Assembly (NCBI GenBank): GCA_021202575.1
Contig: JAJQCU010000188.1
Location: forward strand, 1-9,340
Reading direction: 5' to 3'
DNA: 9,340 bases
From: Lachnospiraceae bacterium
GTDB lineage: Bacteria > Bacillota > Clostridia > Lachnospirales > Lachnospiraceae
The position numbers and the translations under genes are program-made. The notes under the pieces were generated by a model. That model was given only the letters and a program-made list of their open reading frames with translations, searched no databases and was not told where the DNA came from. Shown in pieces: positions 1 through 6,677 of this stretch. Positions within the stretch are counted from its first letter, which is position 1. Every line of letters starts with the position of its first letter.

Positions 1-307
1 TACACACCTTTAATGTCCAGAGATCCTCTGAGGAGCCCTGGGAATATGGATTTTTGCAGTTGATGAAAACACAGTCCCCCGCAGAGAGCAAATAGAGGAC
101 TCCGTCGTAGGTCAACTCCCCCGACCCCTCCAGCACGATAAAGAACAGGTAGGAGGAGAGGTCAGCGCGCCCGGAGGTATGGGGACTGATGGCCTTTAAG
201 GAGCCGATTTCCTGTAAATATAAAAGATTGGCTCTGGCAAACATGGAAGGGGTGTAAATAATTCTTGACGACTGCACCAGGCTGTTGGTAAAAAGCGCGG
301 AATCCAT
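1..307 (-). CDS. AraC-family transcriptional regulator, N-terminal part (runs off the left edge)
   Basis: The 102 visible residues form the N-terminal cupin-like sensor half of an AraC-type regulator. The stretch YLFFIVLEGSGELTYDG (about residues 53-69), then LLSAGDCVFINC (73-84), then PYS..SSEDLWTLK (88-100), is the usual beta-barrel pattern of this family. The C-terminal helix-turn-helix pair that would confirm it lies outside the window. The ATG at 307 follows a GGAGG site at 317-321 with a 9-base spacer, and that site overlaps the end of the preceding gene, whose stop codon is only 2 bases upstream. The two genes are therefore probably co-transcribed and translationally coupled. The likely role is sensing a sugar or related ligand. 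Whether it regulates the glycan genes upstream or another regulon cannot be told from here. Confidence 0.82.
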   Translation of the reverse strand, partial: MDSALFTNSLVQSSRIIYTPSMFARANLLYLQEIGSLKAISPHTSGRADLSSYLFFIVLEGSGELTYDGVLYLLSAGDCVFINCKNPYSQGSSEDLWTLKVC

Positions 308-309
308 TC

Positions 310-669
310 CTACTCACCTCCCTGGCTTCTGCGGGGGATGACCCCCAGCTCGATCAAAACAGGATACAGATAGCTGGCGCCAAAGACGCCCAGCTTCTTG
401 GGCCCCGTAGCGGCCTCCTTCAGCTCAAGGGCCCGCCGGAAGGCCAGCTCCACCGTGGCCCGTGTAATGGACTTTTCCTTGCGGCTGACGAAGAGCTCGC
501 CGCCTTTGACGGTGTAGGTAAACTCCAGATTTTTGGCAGTAAAAAAAGAACGGCCCTCGAATTCCACGAGAGCCGCCCACAGATGCTGCGTATCAGGATT
601 TTCCCTCAGGCTCTCAACGGCGAGAGTCCGGGCTTCTTCCTTTTCCCTGTCGGTTTCACTGAGCTTCAT
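310..669 (-). CDS. Conserved-looking small protein of unknown function (119 aa)
   Basis: I do not recognise a named family. The protein is soluble, with no signal peptide or membrane segment. It starts with a charged helix (residues 1-25). A beta-like segment with aromatic residues follows (RSFFTAKNLEFTYTVKGGELFVSRKEKSITR, about 40-70, quoted with its breaks at FFTAK / LEFTYTV / GGELFVSR). A helix (72-86) and a GPKKLGVFGASYLYPVLIEL segment (89-108) complete it. Composition and codon use look like a real gene, and it ends 2 bases before the AraC-type regulator. The ATG at 669 has no site at normal distance. The strong AGGAGG at 700-705 lies 30 bases upstream, but 9 bases before an in-frame CTG at 690, so initiation may be at CTG with ten extra residues. 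A dedicated promoter (719-747) precedes it. Confidence 0.72.
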   Translation of the reverse strand: MKLSETDREKEEARTLAVESLRENPDTQHLWAALVEFEGRSFFTAKNLEFTYTVKGGELFVSRKEKSITRATVELAFRRALELKEAATGPKKLGVFGASYLYPVLIELGVIPRRSQGGE

Positions 670-718
670 ATCTGTAAATGCCAGCTGCAGGACAGCAGAC
701 CTCCTCGCTTTCCGGACT

Positions 719-747
719 ATTGTAGCATACGCGGCAAAAGAAGTCTA
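719..747 (-). promoter_or_regulatory. Candidate sigma-A promoter with extended -10 for the 119-aa gene and AraC regulator
   Basis: On the minus strand a -10 hexamer TACAAT (719-724, 5 of 6 to consensus) is preceded by TGC, giving an extended -10 (TG one base upstream). A -35 TAGACT (742-747, 4 of 6) sits at exactly 17 bases. It starts 9 bases after the manA stop codon. Transcription would begin near 712, leaving a short leader containing the AGGAGG at 700-705. This suggests the regulator pair can be expressed independently of the sugar operon. No clear terminator for manA is seen before it. Confidence 0.6.
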
Positions 748-755
748 TCCTAAAT

Positions 756-1895
756 TCAGCACTCCACCTTCAGAAACTGCGCCTTCCCGTGAATTCTGAT
801 CTCCACCGAAGCCGCCGGGACAAAGACACAGTCTCCCTGGTAAAAATTCAGCATTCCCCCCTGCCAGAAAAGCACGCCGCAGCCCTCCGTGCACAAAAGC
901 ACCTGAAAAGAGGCGCTGCCCGTCTGAAAGCAGGCCATCTCCCGGCACTGCTCCGTGTTGACTAACAGCCGCTCCGCCTGAAAATATTTGCACCTGCACA
1001 AAAACTCCGAAGCCTGTCCTCTTCGGAATTTCAGGACACGCATGGGCTGGCGGGGACTGGAGCTTCCTTTCAGCTCCGCCACCTCCAGCGCCTTCTCCAC
1101 ATGAAGAGGCCGGGGCTTTCCGTTTTTGTCCACCCGCCCGTAATCATATAGCCGATAGGTCAGATTGGAGCTCTCCTGCACCTCCGCCAGCAAAACCCCC
1201 GCGCCGATGGCGTGAACCCGCCCCGCCGGCACAAAAAACATATCGTCCTTTTTGACAGGAATCCTCTGTAAATATTTCTCAATGGTGCCGTTCTCAATGC
1301 CGGCCCTGACGGTCTCCCGGTCCATATCGTGATAAAAGCCGTACACCAGCTTCGCGTCCCTGGACGCCGCCAGCACATACCACATCTCCAGCTTTCCCAG
1401 AGAACCGTTCTCATGCTCCCTGGCGTACTCATCATCCGGATGAATCTGTACGGACAAATCCTGCCTCGCGTCGATCAGCTTGATTAAAACCGGCAGCCCG
1501 TCCGTATTCTGATGGCGGGTGCCCTTCAGCCAGGGACAGGCTCTCAGGACCTCGTCCAGCCTTTGCCCCTGATATTTTCCGGAAATCACGGTGCTTGGCC
1601 CGTCCGGGTGGGTGGAGCATTCCCAGGTCTCCGCCAGGGGATTCATGTCCATATTTTTGGAAAACTGCTCCTTTAAGCGGTTTCCTCCCCAGAGATAATC
1701 CTTCCCCGTCGGCAATAAAAGAAAAGGCGCGTTTCCCTTGTGCCCGTCTGCGCGGCCAGCTGTCCCATCAGATATCTGACCACCTTCCGTTGTCCGCCCG
1801 GCTGTACGAGCAGTTGTCCCATCAGATATCCGATCACTTTCCGTTGTCCGCCCGGCTGCCGGATCAGGCGTCCAACTCGAATTTTTGCTTGTCAT
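756..1895 (-). CDS. manA: Mannose-6-phosphate isomerase, class I, with repeat-bearing N-terminal extension
   Basis: It interconverts fructose-6-phosphate and mannose-6-phosphate, the entry step to GDP-mannose, in the cytosol. The catalytic cupin begins near residue 60 (LLLPTGKDYLWGGNRLKE). Expected zinc ligands are Q150 and H152 (in VQIHPDD), E170 (KLEMWYV) and H228 (GRVHAIG). YRLYDYGR (247-254) supplies the active-site arginine region. From residue 58 on, the length (about 320) matches short bacterial class I enzymes. Residues 1-55 are extra: low complexity, rich in G, T, R, D and S, with an 18-residue repeat containing GRTTE and ISDGT. The ATG at 1895 overlaps the end of manC by 32 bases and has a strong AAGGAG at 1906-1911 (10-base spacer), so the extension is probably translated rather than a start miscall. 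It appears last in the GDP-fucose gene set. Confidence 0.9.
   Translation of the reverse strand: MTSKNSSWTPDPAAGRTTESDRISDGTTARTAGRTTEGGQISDGTAGRADGHKGNAPFLLLPTGKDYLWGGNRLKEQFSKNMDMNPLAETWECSTHPDGPSTVISGKYQGQRLDEVLRACPWLKGTRHQNTDGLPVLIKLIDARQDLSVQIHPDDEYAREHENGSLGKLEMWYVLAASRDAKLVYGFYHDMDRETVRAGIENGTIEKYLQRIPVKKDDMFFVPAGRVHAIGAGVLLAEVQESSNLTYRLYDYGRVDKNGKPRPLHVEKALEVAELKGSSSPRQPMRVLKFRRGQASEFLCRCKYFQAERLLVNTEQCREMACFQTGSASFQVLLCTEGCGVLFWQGGMLNFYQGDCVFVPAASVEIRIHGKAQFLKVEC
1757..1858 (-). repeat. Two 48-bp direct repeats (54-bp period) in the 5' end of manA
   Basis: Copies at 1757-1804 and 1811-1858 differ at only four positions, all transitions. The period of 54 bp is 18 codons, so the manA frame is kept. 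Each copy encodes GRTTE, three variable residues, then ISDGT. All the base changes alter amino acids, which argues against strong protein-level constraint. The units resemble the GRATE / ADGT-type pentads in the FkbH-like gene (8960-9124). Confidence 0.88.
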
Positions 1896-3180
1896 GTACG
1901 CTGATCTCCTTCCCCAGCTGCACCTCGATCAGCTTCAGCTCCGTGACCGCGCTTACAGTATGGCGGCAGCCCGCCTGCATGGTGACCACATCCCCCGCCT
2001 TTACATTCTGCTCCATACCGTCCACCACCACGGTTCCCTCGCCGGAAATCACGTTCCAGATTTCATCCCGGTGCAGATGGCTGTGGTAATTCATCCTGTG
2101 GCCGGGGTTTAATGTCACTTTGATGGTCAGACTGTCCTCCTCCACATCAAGGACGTGGAAGCTTCCCCAGGATTTCTCGGCAAACATGATCTGCTGCTCT
2201 ATTTTGTCCACGTAAGGCTTGATATAGCCGGACTGCTCCTTGTCGGAGACCAGAACGCCCTCCGCGCTGACAGAAACCACCATATTCTTCAGGCCCATGC
2301 AGACTACAGGCACATTCAGCTCATTGATCACATTGACATTTTCGCAGGTATCGTTAAGAACCGCGTCACCGATAACCGGCTCCGCCATAATTTCCGTCAG
2401 TGTATTCCAGGTGCCCAGGTCCATCCACTGCCCGCCGTATCGCAGCATCCTGATCCGGGGTTCCTTCTCCACAACAGCGTAGTCAAAGCTGATTTTGGGA
2501 AGGGTCTCATATTTCGCGAATAAATCCGCGTAATCTGTAAAATCAATCAGCTCATGGGCTTTTTCCAGCACATATCTGAGACGATAGGCAAAAACGCCGC
2601 CGTTCCATAAAGCTCCTCTGGAAATATATTCTTTTGCCGTTTCCGCATCCGGCTTCTCCTTAAAGGTGTCTACAGAACTGACAGCTTCTTTGTCCGCCGG
2701 GATAATATAGCCGTATTTTTCGCTTGGGTAGGTGGGTTCAATCCCCATCAGAACAAGGCTGGCCTCATTTCTTTCCACCTGAGCGCTCAGTTCTTTTAAG
2801 GCTTCATAATAGCTGTCTTCCACATAAGGATCCACCGGGCAGACTACCACGGGCTCGTCCTCATCCACGCCCTTAATATCCTTCAGCCAGGCGGTAGCCA
2901 GCGCAATGGCCGGGAAGGTGTCTCTCCGGCAGGGTTCCACACTGATGCCCACGTCCTCTCCCAGCTGATTATGAATGGCGGATACCTGAGTCCTGGATGT
3001 GGCGATGGTCACCACCGCCTCTGTATCCACTGTCCTGATCTGGCGGTAAACCCGCTGAACCATGGATTCATACTCACCGTTTTCTTTTTTGAATATCTTA
3101 ATAAACTGCTTGGACCGGATCTCGTTGGACAAGGGCCAGAGCCGCTTGCCGGATCCTCCGGACAACAGGATAATGTTCAT
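1864..3180 (-). CDS. manC: Mannose-1-phosphate guanylyltransferase with C-terminal cupin domain
   Basis: It forms GDP-mannose from mannose-1-phosphate and GTP. The nucleotidyltransferase domain occupies about residues 1-330. It has the pyrophosphorylase signature GGSGKRLWPLS (8-18) and the lysine-bearing FKEKP (173-177), plus NGGVFAY (193-199) and FDYAVVEK (232-239). A cupin domain (about 334-430) carries NYHSHLHRDEIW (364-375), close to the QxHxHRxEHW motif of bifunctional PMI/GMP enzymes, with I in place of the second H. At 438 residues it is slightly shorter than the usual 460-480. A class I isomerase (manA) follows directly, so isomerase activity of the cupin would be redundant and may have been lost. 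The start at 3180 follows GAGGAG (about 3189-3194). It most probably acts on mannose. Another sugar-1-phosphate is possible but less likely beside gmd and fcl. Confidence 0.9.
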   Translation of the reverse strand: MNIILLSGGSGKRLWPLSNEIRSKQFIKIFKKENGEYESMVQRVYRQIRTVDTEAVVTIATSRTQVSAIHNQLGEDVGISVEPCRRDTFPAIALATAWLKDIKGVDEDEPVVVCPVDPYVEDSYYEALKELSAQVERNEASLVLMGIEPTYPSEKYGYIIPADKEAVSSVDTFKEKPDAETAKEYISRGALWNGGVFAYRLRYVLEKAHELIDFTDYADLFAKYETLPKISFDYAVVEKEPRIRMLRYGGQWMDLGTWNTLTEIMAEPVIGDAVLNDTCENVNVINELNVPVVCMGLKNMVVSVSAEGVLVSDKEQSGYIKPYVDKIEQQIMFAEKSWGSFHVLDVEEDSLTIKVTLNPGHRMNYHSHLHRDEIWNVISGEGTVVVDGMEQNVKAGDVVTMQAGCRHTVSAVTELKLIEVQLGKEISVHDKQKFELDA

Positions 3181-3190
3181 ACTCTTATCT

Positions 3191-3258
3191 CCTCGCCCGC
3201 ATGGGCATTCAGTACTATCTTTACAGTCTTACCTCTCGGCCCGCATGGGATTATTCAG
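3191..3258 (-). repeat. Short imperfect duplication of the fcl 3' end in the fcl-manC spacer
   Basis: The 11-bp core GCCCGCATGGG occurs at 3195-3205 (spacer) and 3239-3249 (last codons of fcl). Similar flanks (CCTC before, ATTCAG-like after) sit on both sides with small indels. The spacer copy also contains a 4-bp inverted repeat (GCCC/GGGC). It looks like the trace of a local duplication. No function is evident. Confidence 0.45.
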
Positions 3259-4173
3259 GAAGTCCCTGTAAGCCAGACGGATACCATCCTCCAGCTCCGT
3301 TTTATATGTCCATCCCAGCGCAGTAGCTTTGGACACATCCAGAAGCTTTCTCGGCGTGCCGTTTGGCTTGCCGGTATCCCAGAGAATCTCACCCTCGTAG
3401 CCGATCACACCGGCCACCAGCTCCGCCAGCTCCCTTATGGTAAGCTCCTTGCCGGTACCGGCGTTGACGGTCTCGCTGCCACTGTAATGGTTCATCAGAA
3501 ATACGCACAGATTGGCAAGGTCATCCACATACAAAAATTCCCTCAGAGGGCTTCCGTCTCCCCAGCAGGTGACAGAAGTCTTTCCTTCCGCCTTCGCCTC
3601 ATGGAAACGGCGAATAAAAGCCGGCAATACATGGGAATGCGTGAGATGATAGTTATCATTGGGGCCGTACAGGTTGGTGGGCATAACAGAAATATAATCC
3701 GTTCCATACTGCCTGTTTAAAAACTCGCAGTATTTCAGGCCGGAAATCTTGGCCAGCGCGTAGGCCTCGTTGGTCTTCTCCAGCTCCCCTGTCAGAAGAC
3801 AGCTCTCCTTCATGGGCTGGGGCGCCAACCTGGGATAAATACAGGAGGAGCCCAGAAACTCCAGCTTTTTGCAGCCATTCTGCCAGGCGGCGTGAATCAC
3901 ATTCATCTCCAGAATCATATTGTCATACATAAAATCCGCAAGGGCGCTCTCATTTGCCGCAATGCCGCCCACCTTCGCGGCCGCCAGGAACACATATTCC
4001 GGCTGTTCCCCGGCAAAGAAGGCCTCCACCTGATCCTGTCTTGTCAGATCCAGCTCCCTGTGAGTCCTGGTAACCAGATTGGTATAGCCCTGGCGCTCCA
4101 GCTCCCGGACAATGGCGGAGCCCACCATACCGCGGTGGCCGGCCACATAGATTTTCGCATTCTTTTCCATCAT
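3229..4173 (-). CDS. fcl: GDP-L-fucose synthase (GDP-4-keto-6-deoxymannose epimerase/reductase)
   Basis: It converts GDP-4-keto-6-deoxy-D-mannose, the product of the gene just upstream (gmd), to GDP-L-fucose with NADPH. It is an extended short-chain dehydrogenase: Rossmann motif AGHRGMVGSA at the N-terminus, then the SSCIYP serine (S109 counted from this start), then the YALAK catalytic pair (Y138, K142). SHVLPA holds the histidine expected for epimerisation, and PTNLYGPNDNY is also typical. Length (314-324) fits the family. The start is uncertain. The frame opens at a TTG (4203), 18 bases after gmd, with no good ribosome-binding site. Two adjacent ATGs (4173, 4170) lie where homologous proteins normally begin, just before EKNAKIYVAGHRG, but also lack a clear site. 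I chose 4173. Confidence 0.93.
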   Translation of the reverse strand: MMEKNAKIYVAGHRGMVGSAIVRELERQGYTNLVTRTHRELDLTRQDQVEAFFAGEQPEYVFLAAAKVGGIAANESALADFMYDNMILEMNVIHAAWQNGCKKLEFLGSSCIYPRLAPQPMKESCLLTGELEKTNEAYALAKISGLKYCEFLNRQYGTDYISVMPTNLYGPNDNYHLTHSHVLPAFIRRFHEAKAEGKTSVTCWGDGSPLREFLYVDDLANLCVFLMNHYSGSETVNAGTGKELTIRELAELVAGVIGYEGEILWDTGKPNGTPRKLLDVSKATALGWTYKTELEDGIRLAYRDFLNNPMRAER

Positions 4174-4221
4174 ATTAATATCTGTTTTCCCCGTCTGCTC
4201 CAATGCCGACTTCGCAGAGCT

Positions 4222-5286
4222 CTACTGATTCATCTGTTCCTGTGCCTCTTTCATTGCCTTTTCCTGCTTTGCCAAAGCGCGGTCATGCTCCGCCATGAGG
4301 CGTACCAGCTCTTCATAGCTGGTCTTCTGCGGATTCCAGCCCAGCTTTGTTCTGGCCTTTGTGGGATCTCCCCAGAGGTTATCCACATCCGTTGGTCTGA
4401 ACCACTGCGGATTCACGCTCACAAGCATTTTTCCTGTGGCCGCGTCATAGCCCTTCTCCTCCAGGCCGCTTCCCTCCCAGCGAACAGTGATACCGTTGGC
4501 AGCAAATGCCTTTTCCGTGAAATCTCTGACTGTATGCTGAACACCGGTGGCAATCACATAGTCCTCCGGCTCATCCTGCTGCATGATCAGCCACATACAC
4601 TCCACATAATCCTTTGCATAACCCCAGTCTCTGAGAGAATCCATATTTCCCAGCTCCAGATGATCCTGAAGGCCCTCGGCGATGCGGCCGGCCGCGAGGG
4701 TGATCTTTCTAGTCACAAAGCTTTCGCCCCTCCGCTCGGATTCATGATTAAACAAAATCCCGTTAACTGCAAACATCCCATAGGCTTCCCGATATTCCTT
4801 CGTGATCCAGAAGCCATACTGCTTGGCCACCGCATAGGGACTGTAAGGATGGAAGGGCGTGGTTTCCTTCTGCGGAATCTCCTCTACCTTCCCGTAGAGC
4901 TCCGAGGTGGACGCCTGATATACCCGGGTTTTACGGGTCAGCCCCAGAATGCGGACCGCTTCCAGAATGCGCAACACACCGATAGCGTCCACATCCCCGG
5001 AATATTCAGGGACATCAAAGGAAACCTGCACATGGCTCTGAGCCGCCAGATTATATATCTCGTCCGGCTGTACCAGGCTGATAATCCTGACTAAAGAGGA
5101 AGAATCGGACAAATCCCCATCGTGAAGTGTAACCGCGTTTTGAGCGATCAGATGGTCAATGCGGGCTGTATTGGAGATAGACGCCCTGCGGGTAATGCCG
5201 TGAACCTCATATCCCTTTTCCAGCAAAAATTCCGCAAGATAAGAACCATCCTGTCCGGTAATGCCTGTGATCAATGCTTTTTTCAT
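4222..5286 (-). CDS. gmd: GDP-mannose 4,6-dehydratase
   Basis: It dehydrates GDP-D-mannose to GDP-4-keto-6-deoxy-D-mannose, the branch point to GDP-fucose and other deoxysugars. Visible hallmarks are the NADP-binding [15 protein letters not shown] (6-20), RRAS (33-36), and the catalytic triad region STSELYG (126-132, with T127 and E129). YSPYAVAK follows (Y151, K155), then [13 protein letters not shown] (178-190). The 354-residue length is normal for the family. A GGAGG at 5296-5300, 9 bases before the ATG, supports the start. It is the first gene of the gmd-fcl-manC-manA block and is followed closely by fcl. The 167-bp spacer upstream separates it from the nonulosonate genes. Confidence 0.96.
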   Translation of the reverse strand: MKKALITGITGQDGSYLAEFLLEKGYEVHGITRRASISNTARIDHLIAQNAVTLHDGDLSDSSSLVRIISLVQPDEIYNLAAQSHVQVSFDVPEYSGDVDAIGVLRILEAVRILGLTRKTRVYQASTSELYGKVEEIPQKETTPFHPYSPYAVAKQYGFWITKEYREAYGMFAVNGILFNHESERRGESFVTRKITLAAGRIAEGLQDHLELGNMDSLRDWGYAKDYVECMWLIMQQDEPEDYVIATGVQHTVRDFTEKAFAANGITVRWEGSGLEEKGYDAATGKMLVSVNPQWFRPTDVDNLWGDPTKARTKLGWNPQKTSYEELVRLMAEHDRALAKQEKAMKEAQEQMNQ

Positions 5287-5312
5287 AAAATAAGACCTCC
5301 ATATTCCTGTTA

Positions 5313-5347
5313 ATTTTATGCTTAATCAAGCTTTCGGAAAACCGAAA
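5313..5347 (-). promoter_or_regulatory. Candidate promoter with overlapping palindrome upstream of gmd
   Basis: The 167-bp spacer between pseI and gmd is AT-rich near gmd. A -10-like TAAAAT (5313-5318, 5 of 6) lies at sensible distance from the GGAGG of gmd. The hexamer 17 bases upstream (TTTTCC, 5336-5341) is a poor -35. It falls inside a perfect inverted repeat, TTTCGG-AAAA-CCGAAA (5332-5347), which could be an operator or simply a hairpin. A second, weaker extended -10-like element (TGCTAGAAA) lies near 5358-5366. A runs-of-A and runs-of-T dyad around GCGC (about 5346-5361) is too weak to call a terminator for pseI. Confidence 0.33.
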
Positions 5348-5453
5348 AAATGCGCTTTTTCTAGCACAATATTGACTTTTTAATCCTGCAGGCAAGCTAC
5401 CCCATAGGATGCAGCCCGCATACTGTTTCACCTGTTACTGCCCGCCTTTCTAT

Positions 5454-6494
5454 TCACTGCCCGGCCACATCCTCCCAGGAAAGAGGCGTCCCGAAGGGAA
5501 TATCCCTGGCGGCCCTTTTGCCGTCCAGAAGCTCTTCATAATATCGGGTGTGCAGCCCGCAGGCCGGACGGATGGAGCGGATATTCTCCGCGGTGAACGC
5601 TTCCCCGGCCTTAATGTCCTGAACCGCGAACAGGCTGCGTCTGTGGGCATAGCTCTGAGCCTCCTCGGGATCCGGGCCGTAATGGATGCCGCCAAGCGCC
5701 GCCTCCGCGGCTCTGACGTCCGTGACAAGCTGTTGAAACTCCTCGCGGTCCAGGGAAAAGGCGCCGTCCACAGTCTTATCCTCTCTGGAAAGACAGATGT
5801 GCTTCTCAATAACAGGCACACCGAGAGCCACTGCCGCAATGTCCGCCAGCGTACCGATGGAATGGTCGGAAAGCCCTACCGGCACGCCAAAACGTTTCTG
5901 CATATCCGTGATGGTATTCAGGTGCATGACATTGTAATCCGTGGGGTAGGCGCTGCAGCACTTCAACAGCACCAGATTGGGATTCCCTGTGGCGCGCACC
6001 GTGTCCACCGCCTCCTGAATCTCCTCCACAGAAGCCATCCCACAGGAGATGATCATGGGCTTCCCCAGCTTTGCCACCTTTTTGATCAGCGGAATATCCA
6101 CAATCTCGAAGCTGGCAATCTTGTAAAACTCCACGTTGACGCTCTCCAGAAAGTCCACCGCGGTAAAGTCAAAGGGCGTGGAGAGAAAATCCATCCCACA
6201 TTTCTCCGCCTCCGCTTTCAGAATGGGCGTCCACTCCCAGGGAGTATAGGCCTTCAGGTACAGGTCATACAGATATTCCTTCTGCCACAGGCCAGTCTGA
6301 ATCCAGAAGGGCTCCGTGTGGCAGTTGATGGTGATGGTGTACGCCGTGTAGGTCTGAATTTTCAGGCAGTCCGCCCCGGCGGCCGCGGCCGCGCGGACGA
6401 TTTCCAACGCCTTGTCCAGATCGCCTCCGTGGTTGCCGCTCATCTCGGCGATCAGGTAGGTTTTTTTATTTTGCATGTAATCCAGTAATTTCAT
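5454..6494 (-). CDS. pseI: Pseudaminic acid synthase-type nonulosonate synthase (NeuB family)
   Basis: It condenses phosphoenolpyruvate with a 6-carbon 2,4-diamino sugar to give a 9-carbon nonulosonic acid. The NeuB barrel has LIAEMSGNHGG (14-24), LKIQTYT (44-50), FYKIASFE (123-130), LKCCSAYPT (177-185), GLSDHS (207-212) and VIEKH (228-232). H211 and H232 match the metal-binding histidines. A C-terminal SAF domain (about 285-344) holds SIRPACGLH, the arginine that reaches the partner's active site. GLWQKEYLYDLY with TPWEW (68-88) and SLDREEFQQLV point to the PseI branch rather than sialic or legionaminic synthases. One oddity is that the usual TYT-x-D-TIT segment reads TYTAYTIT, losing the aspartate. 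GGGGAG at 6502-6507, 7 bases before the ATG, supports the start. Substrate assignment is from similarity only. Confidence 0.85.
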   Translation of the reverse strand: MKLLDYMQNKKTYLIAEMSGNHGGDLDKALEIVRAAAAAGADCLKIQTYTAYTITINCHTEPFWIQTGLWQKEYLYDLYLKAYTPWEWTPILKAEAEKCGMDFLSTPFDFTAVDFLESVNVEFYKIASFEIVDIPLIKKVAKLGKPMIISCGMASVEEIQEAVDTVRATGNPNLVLLKCCSAYPTDYNVMHLNTITDMQKRFGVPVGLSDHSIGTLADIAAVALGVPVIEKHICLSREDKTVDGAFSLDREEFQQLVTDVRAAEAALGGIHYGPDPEEAQSYAHRRSLFAVQDIKAGEAFTAENIRSIRPACGLHTRYYEELLDGKRAARDIPFGTPLSWEDVAGQ

Positions 6495-6526
6495 GGAAAT
6501 ACTCCCCTTAATTTATACGAAACACC

Positions 6527-6666
6527 AGCCGTTTCCCTCGGCTTCCCGGCGAAAAATCCGGCATTATTTACAGACTTCCCGGCAAAAATCCGGCATTATT
6601 CACAGGCTTCCCGGCAAAAATCCGGTATTATTCACAGGCTTCCCGGCAAAAAGATCAGACATTATG
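6527..6666. repeat. Tandem ~32-bp repeats and a stem-loop in the GNAT-pseI spacer
   Basis: The 183-bp spacer upstream of pseI contains three near-identical units at 6540-6572 (33 bp), 6573-6604 and 6605-6636 (32 bp each). A fourth, decaying copy lies at 6637-6666. Each unit reads GGCTTCCCGGC, an A-run, TCCGGCATTATT, then CACA, and has an internal 11-bp echo of CCGGCA. A 5-bp stem (AGCCG 6527-6531, CGGCT 6539-6543, 7-base loop) abuts the array on the pseI side. On the transcribed strand each unit has CCGGA followed by a T-run. The period is not a multiple of three, so this is not a coding array. Function is unknown. Confidence 0.85.
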
Positions 6667-6677
6667 AATATAAACGG

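Noticed and set aside
3892..5094. A 400-codon open frame on the plus strand opposite gmd and fcl
   Set aside because: It lies antisense to two well-recognised enzymes, encodes a histidine/leucine/isoleucine-rich sequence with no recognisable domain, and is a by-product of codon bias in the real genes.
5332..5347. The palindrome TTTCGG-AAAA-CCGAAA as an intrinsic terminator for pseI
   Set aside because: On the pseI strand the stem is followed by AGCTTG, not a T-run. It fits an operator-like dyad better.
5409..6488. A 359-codon open frame on the plus strand opposite pseI
   Set aside because: Its extent mirrors the pseI gene, its translation has no coherent family signature, and no ribosome-binding site of note precedes it. 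It is a shadow frame.
5454..6494. Sialic acid (NeuB) or legionaminic acid (LegI) synthase identity
   Set aside because: The GLWQKEYLYDLY/TPWEW block, the AEMSGNHGG start and the KIQTYT motif match the PseI branch rather than the NeuB/LegI pattern. No NeuA- or NeuC-like gene is present in the window.
6540..6666. The tandem array as a CRISPR array
   Set aside because: Units are adjacent, with no unique spacers between them, and there are no cas genes nearby.
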